DNA of 64,000 nucleotides from Psychroflexus sediminis. GTDB taxonomy: Bacteria; Bacteroidota; Bacteroidia; Flavobacteriales; Flavobacteriaceae. The stretch is taken from contig NZ_FNCW01000003.1 in the NCBI RefSeq assembly GCF_900099815.1, positions 243,756-307,755 on the forward strand. Reading direction: 5' to 3'. The notes below the pieces were generated by a model. That model did no database searches, had not been told where the DNA came from, and saw nothing but the letters and a program-made list of their open reading frames with translations. This document shows, piece after piece, positions 55,565 through 63,395 of the stretch. Each line of letters starts with the position of its first letter. Position 1 is the first letter of the stretch. The position numbers were made by a program, and so were the translations under genes.

Positions 55565-56824
55565 TTAGCGTCTTGACTTGCTGGAATTTGTTCTTGTCGT
55601 TCTGGGTTTATTTCCGGAAGGTCTTGAATTTGAAGAACTTCGAGGTTTTTTACCTCTTTGTTGAGGGTTGAAAGGCTTTGTCGAAGCATTTGGGTCCGGC
55701 TCAAAGCCTTCCAAAATATCCATCGGAATTTTGGAACCAATCAATTTTTCAATATCTCTCAAAAACACAGTTTCATCCGCACTTACCAACGAAACCGCAA
55801 GTCCGCTGGCACCAGCTCTTCCTGTTCGTCCTATCCTATGCACATAATCCTCTGAAATATTTGGCAGTTCGAAATTGACCACATGCGGTAAGAGAGGAAT
55901 GTCCAGACCTCGGGAAGCGATATCTGTCGCTACCAAAACTTTCACAGATCCGCTTTTGAATCCTGCGAGTGCTTTGGTTCTTGCGCCCTGACTTTTATTA
56001 CCATGTATGGCTGCTGCACCAATCTTGGCAGCTTCCAGTTTTTTGGCCAGTTTATTGGCGCCGTGTTTGGTTCTTGAAAACACCAGCACCTGATCCCAGT
56101 TGCCTTCCGTAATAAGTTTGATGAGCAAATCTGTTTTTTTCTCCTTAGCCACACGGTAAACCTGCTGTTCGATAGCCTCTACAGTCGTGTTTTCAGGAGT
56201 GGATTCCACAGAAATTGGATTCTTTAAAAACTCATTGGCGAGTTTTCGGATTTCTCTTGAGAAGGTGGCCGAAAACAAAAGCGTTTGTCTTTGTTTTGGG
56301 ATAAGACCCATAATTTTTTTAATATCTCTCAAAAAGCCCATGTCCAGCATGCGGTCGGCTTCATCGAGGACTAAGATTTCAACTTTGCTTAGCGATAATA
56401 AGCCCTGATTGTTTAAATCGATAAGACGACCGGGCGTGGCAATCAACACATCCACTCCGTTTCTAAGTGTAGAGACCTGTGATTTTTGATTGACTCCACC
56501 AAAAATAACGGTGGATCTTAAATCGACGTATTTGCTGTAGTCTTTTACATTTTGATGAACCTGAGCAGCCAGTTCCCGCGTTGGGGTTAAAATCAATGCG
56601 CGTATCGGTCTATTGCGTTGTGGAGGCGTTTGAGATAAGGTGTGAAGCAAGGGCAAAGTAAAGCCTGCGGTCTTACCTGTTCCTGTTTGTGCTGAAGCAA
56701 GCACGTCCTTTCCTTCGAGGACGGGAGGTATTGCTTTAGACTGAATGGGTGTTGGGGTATCGTAACCTTGTTCGCTTACCGCTTTGACAAGAGATTCTGA
56801 GAGTCCTAATGACTTAAATGACAT
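55565..56824 (-). CDS. rhlE: DEAD-box RNA helicase, RhlE type
   Basis: ATP-dependent RNA unwinding in ribosome assembly or RNA decay. Motifs in order: Q motif [29 protein letters not shown], Ia [76 protein letters not shown]. The C-terminal 50 residues are basic, serine- and arginine-rich, a usual RNA-tethering tail. 419 residues, typical of RhlE. It heads an operon with the VF530 gene and the broken dinB gene. Confidence 0.94.
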   Translation of the reverse strand: MSFKSLGLSESLVKAVSEQGYDTPTPIQSKAIPPVLEGKDVLASAQTGTGKTAGFTLPLLHTLSQTPPQRNRPIRALILTPTRELAAQVHQNVKDYSKYVDLRSTVIFGGVNQKSQVSTLRNGVDVLIATPGRLIDLNNQGLLSLSKVEILVLDEADRMLDMGFLRDIKKIMGLIPKQRQTLLFSATFSREIRKLANEFLKNPISVESTPENTTVEAIEQQVYRVAKEKKTDLLIKLITEGNWDQVLVFSRTKHGANKLAKKLEAAKIGAAAIHGNKSQGARTKALAGFKSGSVKVLVATDIASRGLDIPLLPHVVNFELPNISEDYVHRIGRTGRAGASGLAVSLVSADETVFLRDIEKLIGSKIPMDILEGFEPDPNASTKPFNPQQRGKKPRSSSNSRPSGNKPRTTRTNSSKSRR

Positions 56825-56976
56825 AAAAAGTGTTTATGAAATGACACTAATTAAATTCAGGCCATTTCTTTATTATTTTGCAAAGGTACGCTTTTAAAGC
56901 TGCACGGTATTTTTGATTTTAAATTAGCCGTGCTATCTGCGAAAATATGCATGACTAGGGGCTGGTTTTGAAATTT

Positions 56977-57864
56977 TTACCAGTCTATAAACGATATGCC
57001 AATACCTAAAGTGGTCTGCTTGTGATTATAATCAATTAACGTCTCTCCATAACCTGTAAAGGCCTGAACGTGCAGCCTGAGGTTGGATTTTACAGAGTAC
57101 ATATAATTGATTTCCAGACTTCCTCTATTGAGTTCAGAATCCAGATTGTTTCTTCCAATCACTTGAATGCTGTGTTTATCCAGGTTGTATAGCATTTCAG
57201 CCTCCATTCTTCCTACATAGTCACTGATGAGAGGATTATCATCTTTGTCTGAACTTTCCACCCTTATCCAGGGTTTGAGATAGAGTTGAAAGTTATCTTT
57301 CTCGAAAGCCACATGAAAAATAAGTCTGTTCCAGCTCCTTGATCTGGGTAAATCTCTACCGTTAGATTTGTGGTTGAACGCCAGTCCTGCCATCTTTAAA
57401 TCTATACCGAATACATTCAGATTGATAGGAAAATTGACAATGATTTCCGGTTCGTAATTCAATTCACGGAAAGGTCTGGAGATGGGGTCATTGTAAACCT
57501 GCCAGTTGGCAAGTTGAGTGTAAGCCAGCCAAATATCACCGTGCCCAAATAGAAAAGATTGAATCAATTTGGTTTTCAGGCTTAATTGAAACTTGGCTTC
57601 CACCTGATCATAATTTAAGGGCTCTTTAAAACTGTTTTGTGGATTATTACTTTGTGGAAGTACATTGGGATCATTCGACCATCTTACGGGTAATACATAA
57701 ATAGGTTTGTAAAATGTGAGCTTAAAGGTCCCGTTTTTATCATCTTCATCGAGTTCCCAGCGTTGAGACATCGTCTTTTTGATGATTTGATCATCACCGA
57801 AGACCGATTGTGCATAGGAATTCAATGTAAAAAACAGGAACAGAACTAAATATTCAATTTTCAT
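56977..57864 (-). CDS. pldA: Outer-membrane phospholipase A
   Basis: Outer-membrane beta-barrel phospholipase (OMPLA) that hydrolyses misplaced phospholipids in the outer leaflet. The catalytic motif FNHKSNGRDLPRSRSWNR contains the histidine and serine in the H-x-S-N-G arrangement, near residue 180; QVIGRNNLDSELNRGSLEINY near residue 250 is also conserved. The start at 57864 (MKIEYLVLFLFFTLNSYAQ) gives a clean signal peptide; a longer frame to 57906 adds 14 residues that spoil it. Activity would need calcium and dimerisation, as in E. coli. Confidence 0.88.
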   Translation of the reverse strand: MKIEYLVLFLFFTLNSYAQSVFGDDQIIKKTMSQRWELDEDDKNGTFKLTFYKPIYVLPVRWSNDPNVLPQSNNPQNSFKEPLNYDQVEAKFQLSLKTKLIQSFLFGHGDIWLAYTQLANWQVYNDPISRPFRELNYEPEIIVNFPINLNVFGIDLKMAGLAFNHKSNGRDLPRSRSWNRLIFHVAFEKDNFQLYLKPWIRVESSDKDDNPLISDYVGRMEAEMLYNLDKHSIQVIGRNNLDSELNRGSLEINYMYSVKSNLRLHVQAFTGYGETLIDYNHKQTTLGIGISFIDW

Positions 57865-57978
57865 GAAAAACAGATATGCTGCAAAAATAGAATCTGTAAA
57901 AGTCAATCGGACTCATTTAGGTATATTTCTTTAATAAATGTTTTTAAAACGAAATGGATTCACTATAAATGGACAATA

Positions 57979-58062
57979 ATTCGATTCTTAAGTCGAATAC
58001 TTGAAAATTCGATACATAGATCGAATTGTAAAAAATTTGATATATTAGTCGAATATTATACT
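57979..58062. repeat. Three tandem 28-bp repeats, six alternating half-sites every 14 bp
   Basis: Half-sites begin at 57979 (ATTCGA), 57993 (TCGAAT), 58007 (ATTCGA), 58021 (TCGAAT), 58035 (ATTTGA) and 58049 (TCGAAT): exactly 14 bp apart and alternating in orientation, so each 28-bp unit contains one inverted repeat with an 8-bp spacer. Only the fifth half-site has a change. Units share further bases (a T after the first arm, AG or GA before the second). The array ends 10 bases before the ATG of the SatD-like gene. A near-copy of AAnTGGACnATnAT stands on both sides (57967-57980 and 58063-58076). It looks like a cooperative operator. Confidence 0.85.
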
Positions 58063-58071
58063 AAGTGGACT

Positions 58072-58671
58072 ATGATAGCAATCATTACAGGAGATATTGT
58101 CAATTCAAAACAAAATAAGAGTTCCGACTGGCTGGAAACCTTAAAGCTTGCTTTAAATCGATACGGCGAACAACCAAAGGACTGGGAGATTTACCGAGGG
58201 GACAGCTTTCAGCTTAAAACGACAGTCGCCAAGAGTTTAAAGGCCTGTTTTTATATAAAAGCCTGTATCAAAGTACATAAATCTCTGGATGTCAGAATGG
58301 CTGTCGGAATAGGGGAGACCAAAGGTTCTTCGGGAAAAATAACAGAGGAACAGGGGGAGGCCTTTTACAGATCAGGGCAATGTTTCGAAACCCTGAAAGC
58401 AAGTCATCTGGCAGTAGAAACCGGAAATAAACAGGACAATGCTACTTTAAATTTAATGTTAGAACTTGGAGCTCTAACCTTTGACAGGTGGACAAGCGTA
58501 GATGCTGCAACGCTAAAAATAGCCCTGGAGTATCCGGCTTATACGCAAAAAGAAATTGCTGAAAAATTAAATAAAGCGGCAAGTACCGTAAGTTTCACAC
58601 TTCAAAAGACGGGGTATAAGGAAATTTTAAAATTGCTGGAGTATTATAAACACTTAAGCCTGAGCGCATGA
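58072..58671 (+). CDS. SatD-like regulator: cyclase-like domain plus helix-turn-helix
   Basis: 199-residue cytosolic protein resembling the SatD family. Residues 1-110 read IITGDIVNS (aspartate 8), IYRGDSFQL (aspartate 44), RMAVGIGETKG (75-85) and GEAFYRSGQCFETLK (95-109), the same order and spacing as metal and nucleotide motifs of class III nucleotide cyclases, though the usual transition-state asparagine and arginine are absent. Residues 152-182 (YTQKEIAEKLNKAASTVSFTL) form a helix-turn-helix. The stop overlaps the DUF3307 gene by 4 bp. The repeat array immediately upstream suggests self-regulation. Family name is by recall; the cyclase link is inference. Confidence 0.75.
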   Translation: MIAIITGDIVNSKQNKSSDWLETLKLALNRYGEQPKDWEIYRGDSFQLKTTVAKSLKACFYIKACIKVHKSLDVRMAVGIGETKGSSGKITEEQGEAFYRSGQCFETLKASHLAVETGNKQDNATLNLMLELGALTFDRWTSVDAATLKIALEYPAYTQKEIAEKLNKAASTVSFTLQKTGYKEILKLLEYYKHLSLSA

Positions 58672-59384
58672 CCACTCTACTTCTAAAGCTTTTACTCGCT
58701 CACTTTTTGGGTGATTTTGTATTTCAGCCCTACAAGTGGGTGAAGAGTAAAGAACGAAAAGCGGTGAAATCAAAATTCTTCTGGTTTCACATAGGGGTTC
58801 ATTTTTTGCTCATGTTTTTATTTACAGGTTTTGAAACAAGTTTTATTCCAGTGGTTATAGGTATTGGAATCAGTCATTTTGTAATTGATTTACTGAAAAT
58901 AAAGCTTCAAAACCGATGTTCGGAGATTCCTCTCTTTTTTGGAGATCAGGCTTTGCATCTGCTTGCTATACTAACTGCTGTCGGACTATACTTCACCTGG
59001 GACTGGTCAGACCTACTGCAGCTCCAGGACAAATGGCTGGTTCTCATTTTAGCTTTCGTGCTCCTCACCTCTGTCTCCGGAATGATGATGAAAGTCCTGC
59101 TCTCGAAATGGGATCTCAATCATTTTGAAGGGGAAGCCCTGGAGAAGGCCGGCTGGTATATAGGGGTTTTAGAGCGATTATTTATCTTCGGGTTTGTTTT
59201 TTCGGGGCATTGGGCCGGGATTGGTTTTTTGATTGCGGCTAAATCCATTTTTCGATTTAATGATCTGTCCAAATCAAAAGACAGGAAACTTACCGAATAT
59301 GTTCTTATCGGTACCTTATTGAGTTATGGTCTGGCCATGCTCATTGCATTCACCTGTCTTCAGTTGTGGTATTACGTTCAGTAA
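58668..59384 (+). CDS. DUF3307 membrane protein
   Basis: 238-residue integral membrane protein with about seven hydrophobic segments. Polar residues are spaced within or beside them: histidine 12, aspartate 16 and glutamine 20 (HFLGDFVFQ), histidines 41 and 45 (HIGVH), histidine 70 and aspartate 74 (SHFVID), and DQALH at 93-97. This pattern resembles membrane metal-dependent hydrolases, and a buried metal site is plausible. It overlaps the SatD-like regulator by 4 bp (ATGA). SatD-like and DUF3307 genes occur together in other bacteria as far as I recall, so they probably work as a pair. Substrate unknown. Confidence 0.8.
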   Translation: MTTLLLKLLLAHFLGDFVFQPYKWVKSKERKAVKSKFFWFHIGVHFLLMFLFTGFETSFIPVVIGIGISHFVIDLLKIKLQNRCSEIPLFFGDQALHLLAILTAVGLYFTWDWSDLLQLQDKWLVLILAFVLLTSVSGMMMKVLLSKWDLNHFEGEALEKAGWYIGVLERLFIFGFVFSGHWAGIGFLIAAKSIFRFNDLSKSKDRKLTEYVLIGTLLSYGLAMLIAFTCLQLWYYVQ

Positions 59385-59437
59385 AATTTTCAATTTAAAA
59401 AAATAGAATACCTTAGTATAACCCAAATCCAATTCTG

Positions 59438-60226
59438 ATGAAATTACTATTCACTATCCTAAGCCTGGTATGTTCGATGCTTGCTTTTTCTCAAACCGAC
59501 CTTGATGTTTTGGAACAGTCTCGCAGACATCAGGAGTGGGTGGAATTAGAAAGCAATGGCAGAACCCTGTATAATTTTGTAGCCTATCCTGAGGTACCAG
59601 ATAAAGCTAAAGTATTTATCGTCATACATGAAAACCGAGGGCTTAATGATTGGGCAAGACGTTTTGCAGACGAGCTGGCAGAAAAAGGATTTATAGCTAT
59701 TGCTCCGGATTTATTGTCAAATACTTCTGAAGGTATTTCAAAAACAAGTGATTTTAAAAATTCTGATGCTGCAAGGACAGCGATTTATAATCTGGATCAA
59801 GACCAGGTCATTTCAGATTTGGACAGGGTTTTTGACTATGCCCAGTCTATAGCTGCCGGAACTGGAGAGGTGTCTGTCATAGGTTTTTGCTGGGGAGGTT
59901 CTCAAAGTTTTAAGTATGCGACCCACAACCCCAATCTTGAAGAGGCTTTCGTGTTTTATGGAACAGCTCCTGTAGCGATGGAGGATTTGGTTAAAATAGA
60001 AGTCCCGGTCTATGGGTTTTATGGCGGTAGTGATGCCAGAGTCAATTCTACAATTCCCGACACCGAACAGAAAATGAATAGGCTAGGAAAATTTTATACA
60101 TACCATATTTACGAAAACGGGGGGCATGGGTTTATGAGAAGTGGCGCTCAGCCCAATGCTTCTCCGGAAAATAAAATGGCCAGAGAAAAGGCCTGGGAGG
60201 ATTTGCTTGGCCTGATTCAATTTTAA
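59438..60226 (+). CDS. Exported dienelactone hydrolase family protein
   Basis: Alpha/beta hydrolase of the dienelactone hydrolase family, 262 residues. A signal peptide (MKLLFTILSLVCSMLAFSQ) places it outside the cytosol. The nucleophile is the cysteine of IGFCWGGSQ near residue 151; YGGSDARV near 208 and ENGGHGFMR near 233 supply the aspartate and histidine; HENRGLNDW near 63 holds the conserved glutamate. It probably hydrolyses an ester or lactone; the natural substrate is unknown. It follows the DUF3307 gene by 53 bp and may be a separate unit. Confidence 0.88.
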   Translation: MKLLFTILSLVCSMLAFSQTDLDVLEQSRRHQEWVELESNGRTLYNFVAYPEVPDKAKVFIVIHENRGLNDWARRFADELAEKGFIAIAPDLLSNTSEGISKTSDFKNSDAARTAIYNLDQDQVISDLDRVFDYAQSIAAGTGEVSVIGFCWGGSQSFKYATHNPNLEEAFVFYGTAPVAMEDLVKIEVPVYGFYGGSDARVNSTIPDTEQKMNRLGKFYTYHIYENGGHGFMRSGAQPNASPENKMAREKAWEDLLGLIQF

Positions 60227-60566
60227 GTACAGGTTATCAGTACTTACCAAAGAGGAATTGCATTAAATTGACTTTCGGTCTCCTAAGTAGCTGAATATAC
60301 CATTTCTGATCGGGAGCACGCTGATATATACAGGTTGTTTATCGAAAAAGATACCACGCCTTAAGTTGAATATTCCTCTGATTAAATAAAAGTGAAAGCA
60401 GGTATTCTCTTATTCTCATTTAGTTTTTTCTGAAAAATTTTGGAGCAGGATTTCAGTATCGAATGTGGGAATCTCAGTTCGGGGGCTAGACCTAAATTTA
60501 AATAGGCTCTCATTCAAAACAGAGGTGAGATCATAAAAGGCGTTTTAAAATTTAAGCTTTTGAGAA
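60227..60566. other. 340-bp stretch without a recognised gene
   Basis: No frame with a start codon and family resemblance is found on either strand. The minus strand has an open run of about 45 codons (roughly 60275-60405) without recognisable similarity. No terminator or tRNA structure is seen. It may be a remnant of a lost gene between two convergent genes. Confidence 0.4.
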
Positions 60567-60965
60567 CTACAGGTCTGCAGTTTTTTTTGTTTTGAAAAAA
60601 TTGAGATACAGGGATATACTCAAAGCGAGCAGTGAAAAGCTTAAAGTGAGTCCGTTGACCACATCTCCGGGTATATGTAAATTGAAAAGCCTTTGTAAAA
60701 GATAACTGATATAGGATGGAGGAAGATCAGTCTCCCCCAGCTTTTTTAAAATATCAAAATGCCAGTCTGTAAGGGGACAATAGCCAAATCCATACCATAG
60801 GCCTAAAACACCCCAGGAAGCAAATGTCAAAGCTATCACGATAAGATGCCATTTGAGAAAGGCTTTATACAACCAGCCAAAAAGATTGAAAAAAATCAGA
60901 ACTGTATGGAAAACCATAAAGAAAGAATCTCCCAGTCTCAATAAAAATTCATTTTCACCTATCAT
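60567..60965 (-). CDS. DUF2784-like small membrane protein
   Basis: 132-residue membrane protein with three to four hydrophobic segments. The segment LWYGFGYCPLTDWHFDIL near residue 60, with cysteine, aspartate and histidine close together, is the pattern I associate with DUF2784-type proteins of Bacteroidetes. The end FKTKKTADL is basic and likely cytosolic. No function is known. It is convergent with the dienelactone hydrolase and divergent from the small exported protein at 61.1 kb. Confidence 0.65.
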   Translation of the reverse strand: MIGENEFLLRLGDSFFMVFHTVLIFFNLFGWLYKAFLKWHLIVIALTFASWGVLGLWYGFGYCPLTDWHFDILKKLGETDLPPSYISYLLQRLFNLHIPGDVVNGLTLSFSLLALSISLYLNFFKTKKTADL

Positions 60966-61127
60966 GACTTAGAATTTGATCGTAAAACGTAAAGCTTGTC
61001 TTTTAAAGCCAACTATAAAAATATATTTTCTCAGTTGAATTTAAATAATTGAAAATCATATTTATTATGATTTGGCAATATAATATCTTAGCTGACGCTT
61101 ATTTAATTACTAATTAAAACAAATGTT

Positions 61128-61559
61128 ATGAAAAAAGCCATAAGTATAGCTGTCCTTCTATTTTTCTCATCATGGCAAATCCATGCTCAAACAGCAGATG
61201 AAGTTGTAGACAGCTTTTTTGAGGCTTTAAATTCTAAAGATCATCAAACCTTAGGAGCCCTATGTCTGGACGATATGCAATTGCATACCCTGTCTCTAAG
61301 CGATGAGATTGTGCTGAACTCTCAAAGCAAACAGGGTTTTATTGAAGGTGTAAAATCCATTCCCGAGGAAACCGAAATCTTTGAAAAAATAATTTCAAAA
61401 GAATCCATTGTTACCGAACACTTAGCTCAATATACCTTGCCCTATTCATTTTATGTCAATGACAAACGTTCACATACAGGAATCAATGTGATAAGCCTAT
61501 TGAAAACCAAACAGGGTTGGAAAATAAGCTATATTGCAGATACACGGAAGAAATCATAA
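61128..61559 (+). CDS. Exported NTF2-like (SnoaL/DUF4440 type) protein
   Basis: 143-residue protein with a signal peptide cut after IHAQ (residue 21). The mature part fits the NTF2 cone fold: a long first helix ADEVVDSFFEALNSKDHQTLGAL, then strands such as MQLHTLSLS and a final GWKISYIADTRK. Members bind small hydrophobic ligands or act as isomerases; no catalytic set can be named here. It is a single gene with a strong terminator after it. Confidence 0.75.
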   Translation: MKKAISIAVLLFFSSWQIHAQTADEVVDSFFEALNSKDHQTLGALCLDDMQLHTLSLSDEIVLNSQSKQGFIEGVKSIPEETEIFEKIISKESIVTEHLAQYTLPYSFYVNDKRSHTGINVISLLKTKQGWKISYIADTRKKS

Positions 61560-61573
61560 ACTGCTATAACTGC

Positions 61574-61610
61574 AAAAAGAGTTGAAATATAAATATCAAC
61601 TCTTTTTTTA
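61574..61610. terminator. Terminator between the NTF2-like gene and the GH16 gene
   Basis: AAAAAGAGTTGA and TCAACTCTTTTT form a perfect 12-bp stem with a 10-nt AT loop and extra T residues. It serves the plus-strand gene and, by its symmetric ends, probably the convergent GH16 gene. Confidence 0.85.
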
Positions 61611-61630
61611 TAGGTTATTAATTTCAAAAA

Positions 61631-63253
61631 TTACTGCTTCAAAACTTTATAGGTACGAAGGCCTTCAGTTCCGCTTTGCTTAAAGAAATAAATTCCCGGC
61701 GACCAGTCTGACATGTCGATTTTCGTTTCTTTTTGATTTAAATCGTATGCATTAATCCGACGTCCCTGAATGGTATACACTTCAAGTGTCTGATCAAGAC
61801 TTGTACTGGGTTTGTATACAGTGGTAAAGTTTTGGACGGGATTCGGAGCTATCGTTAACCTGGACTCCCTTAAAACTTCTTCGGTTCCCAGGGAACTTTC
61901 CTGATATACTCTTACGTAATCTATTTCCATGGCGCTTTGGGTGAAATTCGGATCGATAGTAGGCTGTATAGCTATATTCAGTAAAATATACTGATTCTCG
62001 GTAAAGGGCCAGGTTGAAGAATTTCTCAAATCGGGTTGATAGGTATAATGTACAGTCCCATCTACTGCAAAAACCATACGATCTTCGTACCAGTCGAGTG
62101 TGTAAACGTGAAATTCAGAAGAAGCTGTGGGGATAATTTGTCCCCCGTGATTTATGGTTCCACCATAACTGGATGGGGTATGCATGGCACTTTGAACAAA
62201 GTTTTGATCATCTCCCCAGTGTTCCATGATATCAATTTCGCCACATTCAGGCCAGGATGTAGTTCCGAAGCCCTGATTATCCCAGTACGCCCCGTTTTCA
62301 TTGATGTTCTGTCCCAGCATCCAGATGGCAGGCCAGGTGCCAACGCCGGTTGGTAATTTGGCTCTTACTTCCACACGACCATAAGTGAAAGCATATTTTG
62401 AATTCAGTCGTGCTGAGGTATGGGTTTTAGTTGTGCCCTGGCTCGTGTAGGTTTCTTTTTTGGCCACCAGATGCATGATACCATCCTGCACGAAGGTATT
62501 TTCAAGACGATCTGTATAATGCTGTATTTCGTCGTTAAACCAAGAACTTCCGTTGGGGAGCAAGGTTTGGTGAAACCACTTGCTGGAATCTAATGCCCCG
62601 TCGGTGTTAAATTCATCCGACCAGACCAGCTTATCATAAACGGGATCATTTGGATTTTGAGGTTCGGAAGGGGCTTCACCACCATTAAAATAAAAATTAT
62701 CGATAAAGGCCGTCACAACATCCGTATTATTTTCCCCATTCACCTGAAGCACAACCCGGTTAAAGTCGGTTCTGGATAAGGGATCCGGGGAGGCAGGATC
62801 CAAATTGACGTAATTATCTGTCGCAAAATTGAAGGTCACGGTTTGCCACTGGTCTAAAACTATGGGTTTTATAATCTCAGTCTGATCTGACCATGGCTCG
62901 GCCTGATCCTTATTTTGAAGTTTTAAGGAGATCTGATTGGGCTGAGTTCCTGATATACTTGAAGAAGGAACATATATATCTACGTTGAAAGGCGAATTTT
63001 GCTCCAAAATGATCTTAGCTGAACTAGTAAAACGAATATTTGCATATACCCCTCCATTATCTACATATCTCAAAACTGTTGATGAAGGATTCTGCGTACC
63101 CGGATAAGGATTGCTAAACCCGGTATTCATTTCAACGTCATCGGCAGCCCAGGTGGTTATGGTCGTGTTTCCTTCGAAATCATCTTTGAGAAGTTGTGAG
63201 AACGAATTATAGCTCTTCAGTACCACTAGAGCTATAAGTAAATATCTTAACAT
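61631..63253 (-). CDS. GH16 beta-glucanase with type IX secretion sorting domain
   Basis: Secreted glycoside hydrolase family 16 enzyme, probably a laminarinase (beta-1,3-glucanase) acting on algal polysaccharide. Domains: signal peptide (1-20), a beta-sandwich carbohydrate-binding-like domain (about 22-195), the GH16 jelly roll from KLVWSDEFNTDGALDSSKWF (about 208-455) with catalytic glutamates in ECGEIDIMEHWG near residue 340, and a C-terminal type A sorting domain from IAPNPVQNF (464) through the usual NxQG-like TIQGRRI to the end YKVLKQ. The tail targets it to the type IX system, of which PorT is encoded at 22.2 kb. Exact glucan specificity is inference. Confidence 0.92.
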   Translation of the reverse strand: MLRYLLIALVVLKSYNSFSQLLKDDFEGNTTITTWAADDVEMNTGFSNPYPGTQNPSSTVLRYVDNGGVYANIRFTSSAKIILEQNSPFNVDIYVPSSSISGTQPNQISLKLQNKDQAEPWSDQTEIIKPIVLDQWQTVTFNFATDNYVNLDPASPDPLSRTDFNRVVLQVNGENNTDVVTAFIDNFYFNGGEAPSEPQNPNDPVYDKLVWSDEFNTDGALDSSKWFHQTLLPNGSSWFNDEIQHYTDRLENTFVQDGIMHLVAKKETYTSQGTTKTHTSARLNSKYAFTYGRVEVRAKLPTGVGTWPAIWMLGQNINENGAYWDNQGFGTTSWPECGEIDIMEHWGDDQNFVQSAMHTPSSYGGTINHGGQIIPTASSEFHVYTLDWYEDRMVFAVDGTVHYTYQPDLRNSSTWPFTENQYILLNIAIQPTIDPNFTQSAMEIDYVRVYQESSLGTEEVLRESRLTIAPNPVQNFTTVYKPSTSLDQTLEVYTIQGRRINAYDLNQKETKIDMSDWSPGIYFFKQSGTEGLRTYKVLKQ

Positions 63254-63395
63254 GATTTTTTTTTCTGCAAGATAAAGATACCTAGAGATTTATAAGTCAA
63301 GTGATTTGTTAAAAATTTGAAGGTCAGTTAGCTAAATTAAATGTGGACTATTCATCAAATTTGATTAATTTTAGGAATAACTTAAAAAATAGTAT

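Noticed and set aside
57979-58062. Tandem 28-bp repeats considered as a small CRISPR array
   Set aside because: Units are directly adjacent with no spacers, each unit contains an internal inverted repeat, and no cas gene is near. An operator array fits better.
60275-60405. Minus-strand open run of about 45 codons in the gap before the DUF2784-like gene
   Set aside because: No start codon in frame, no family resemblance, and too short to separate from chance.
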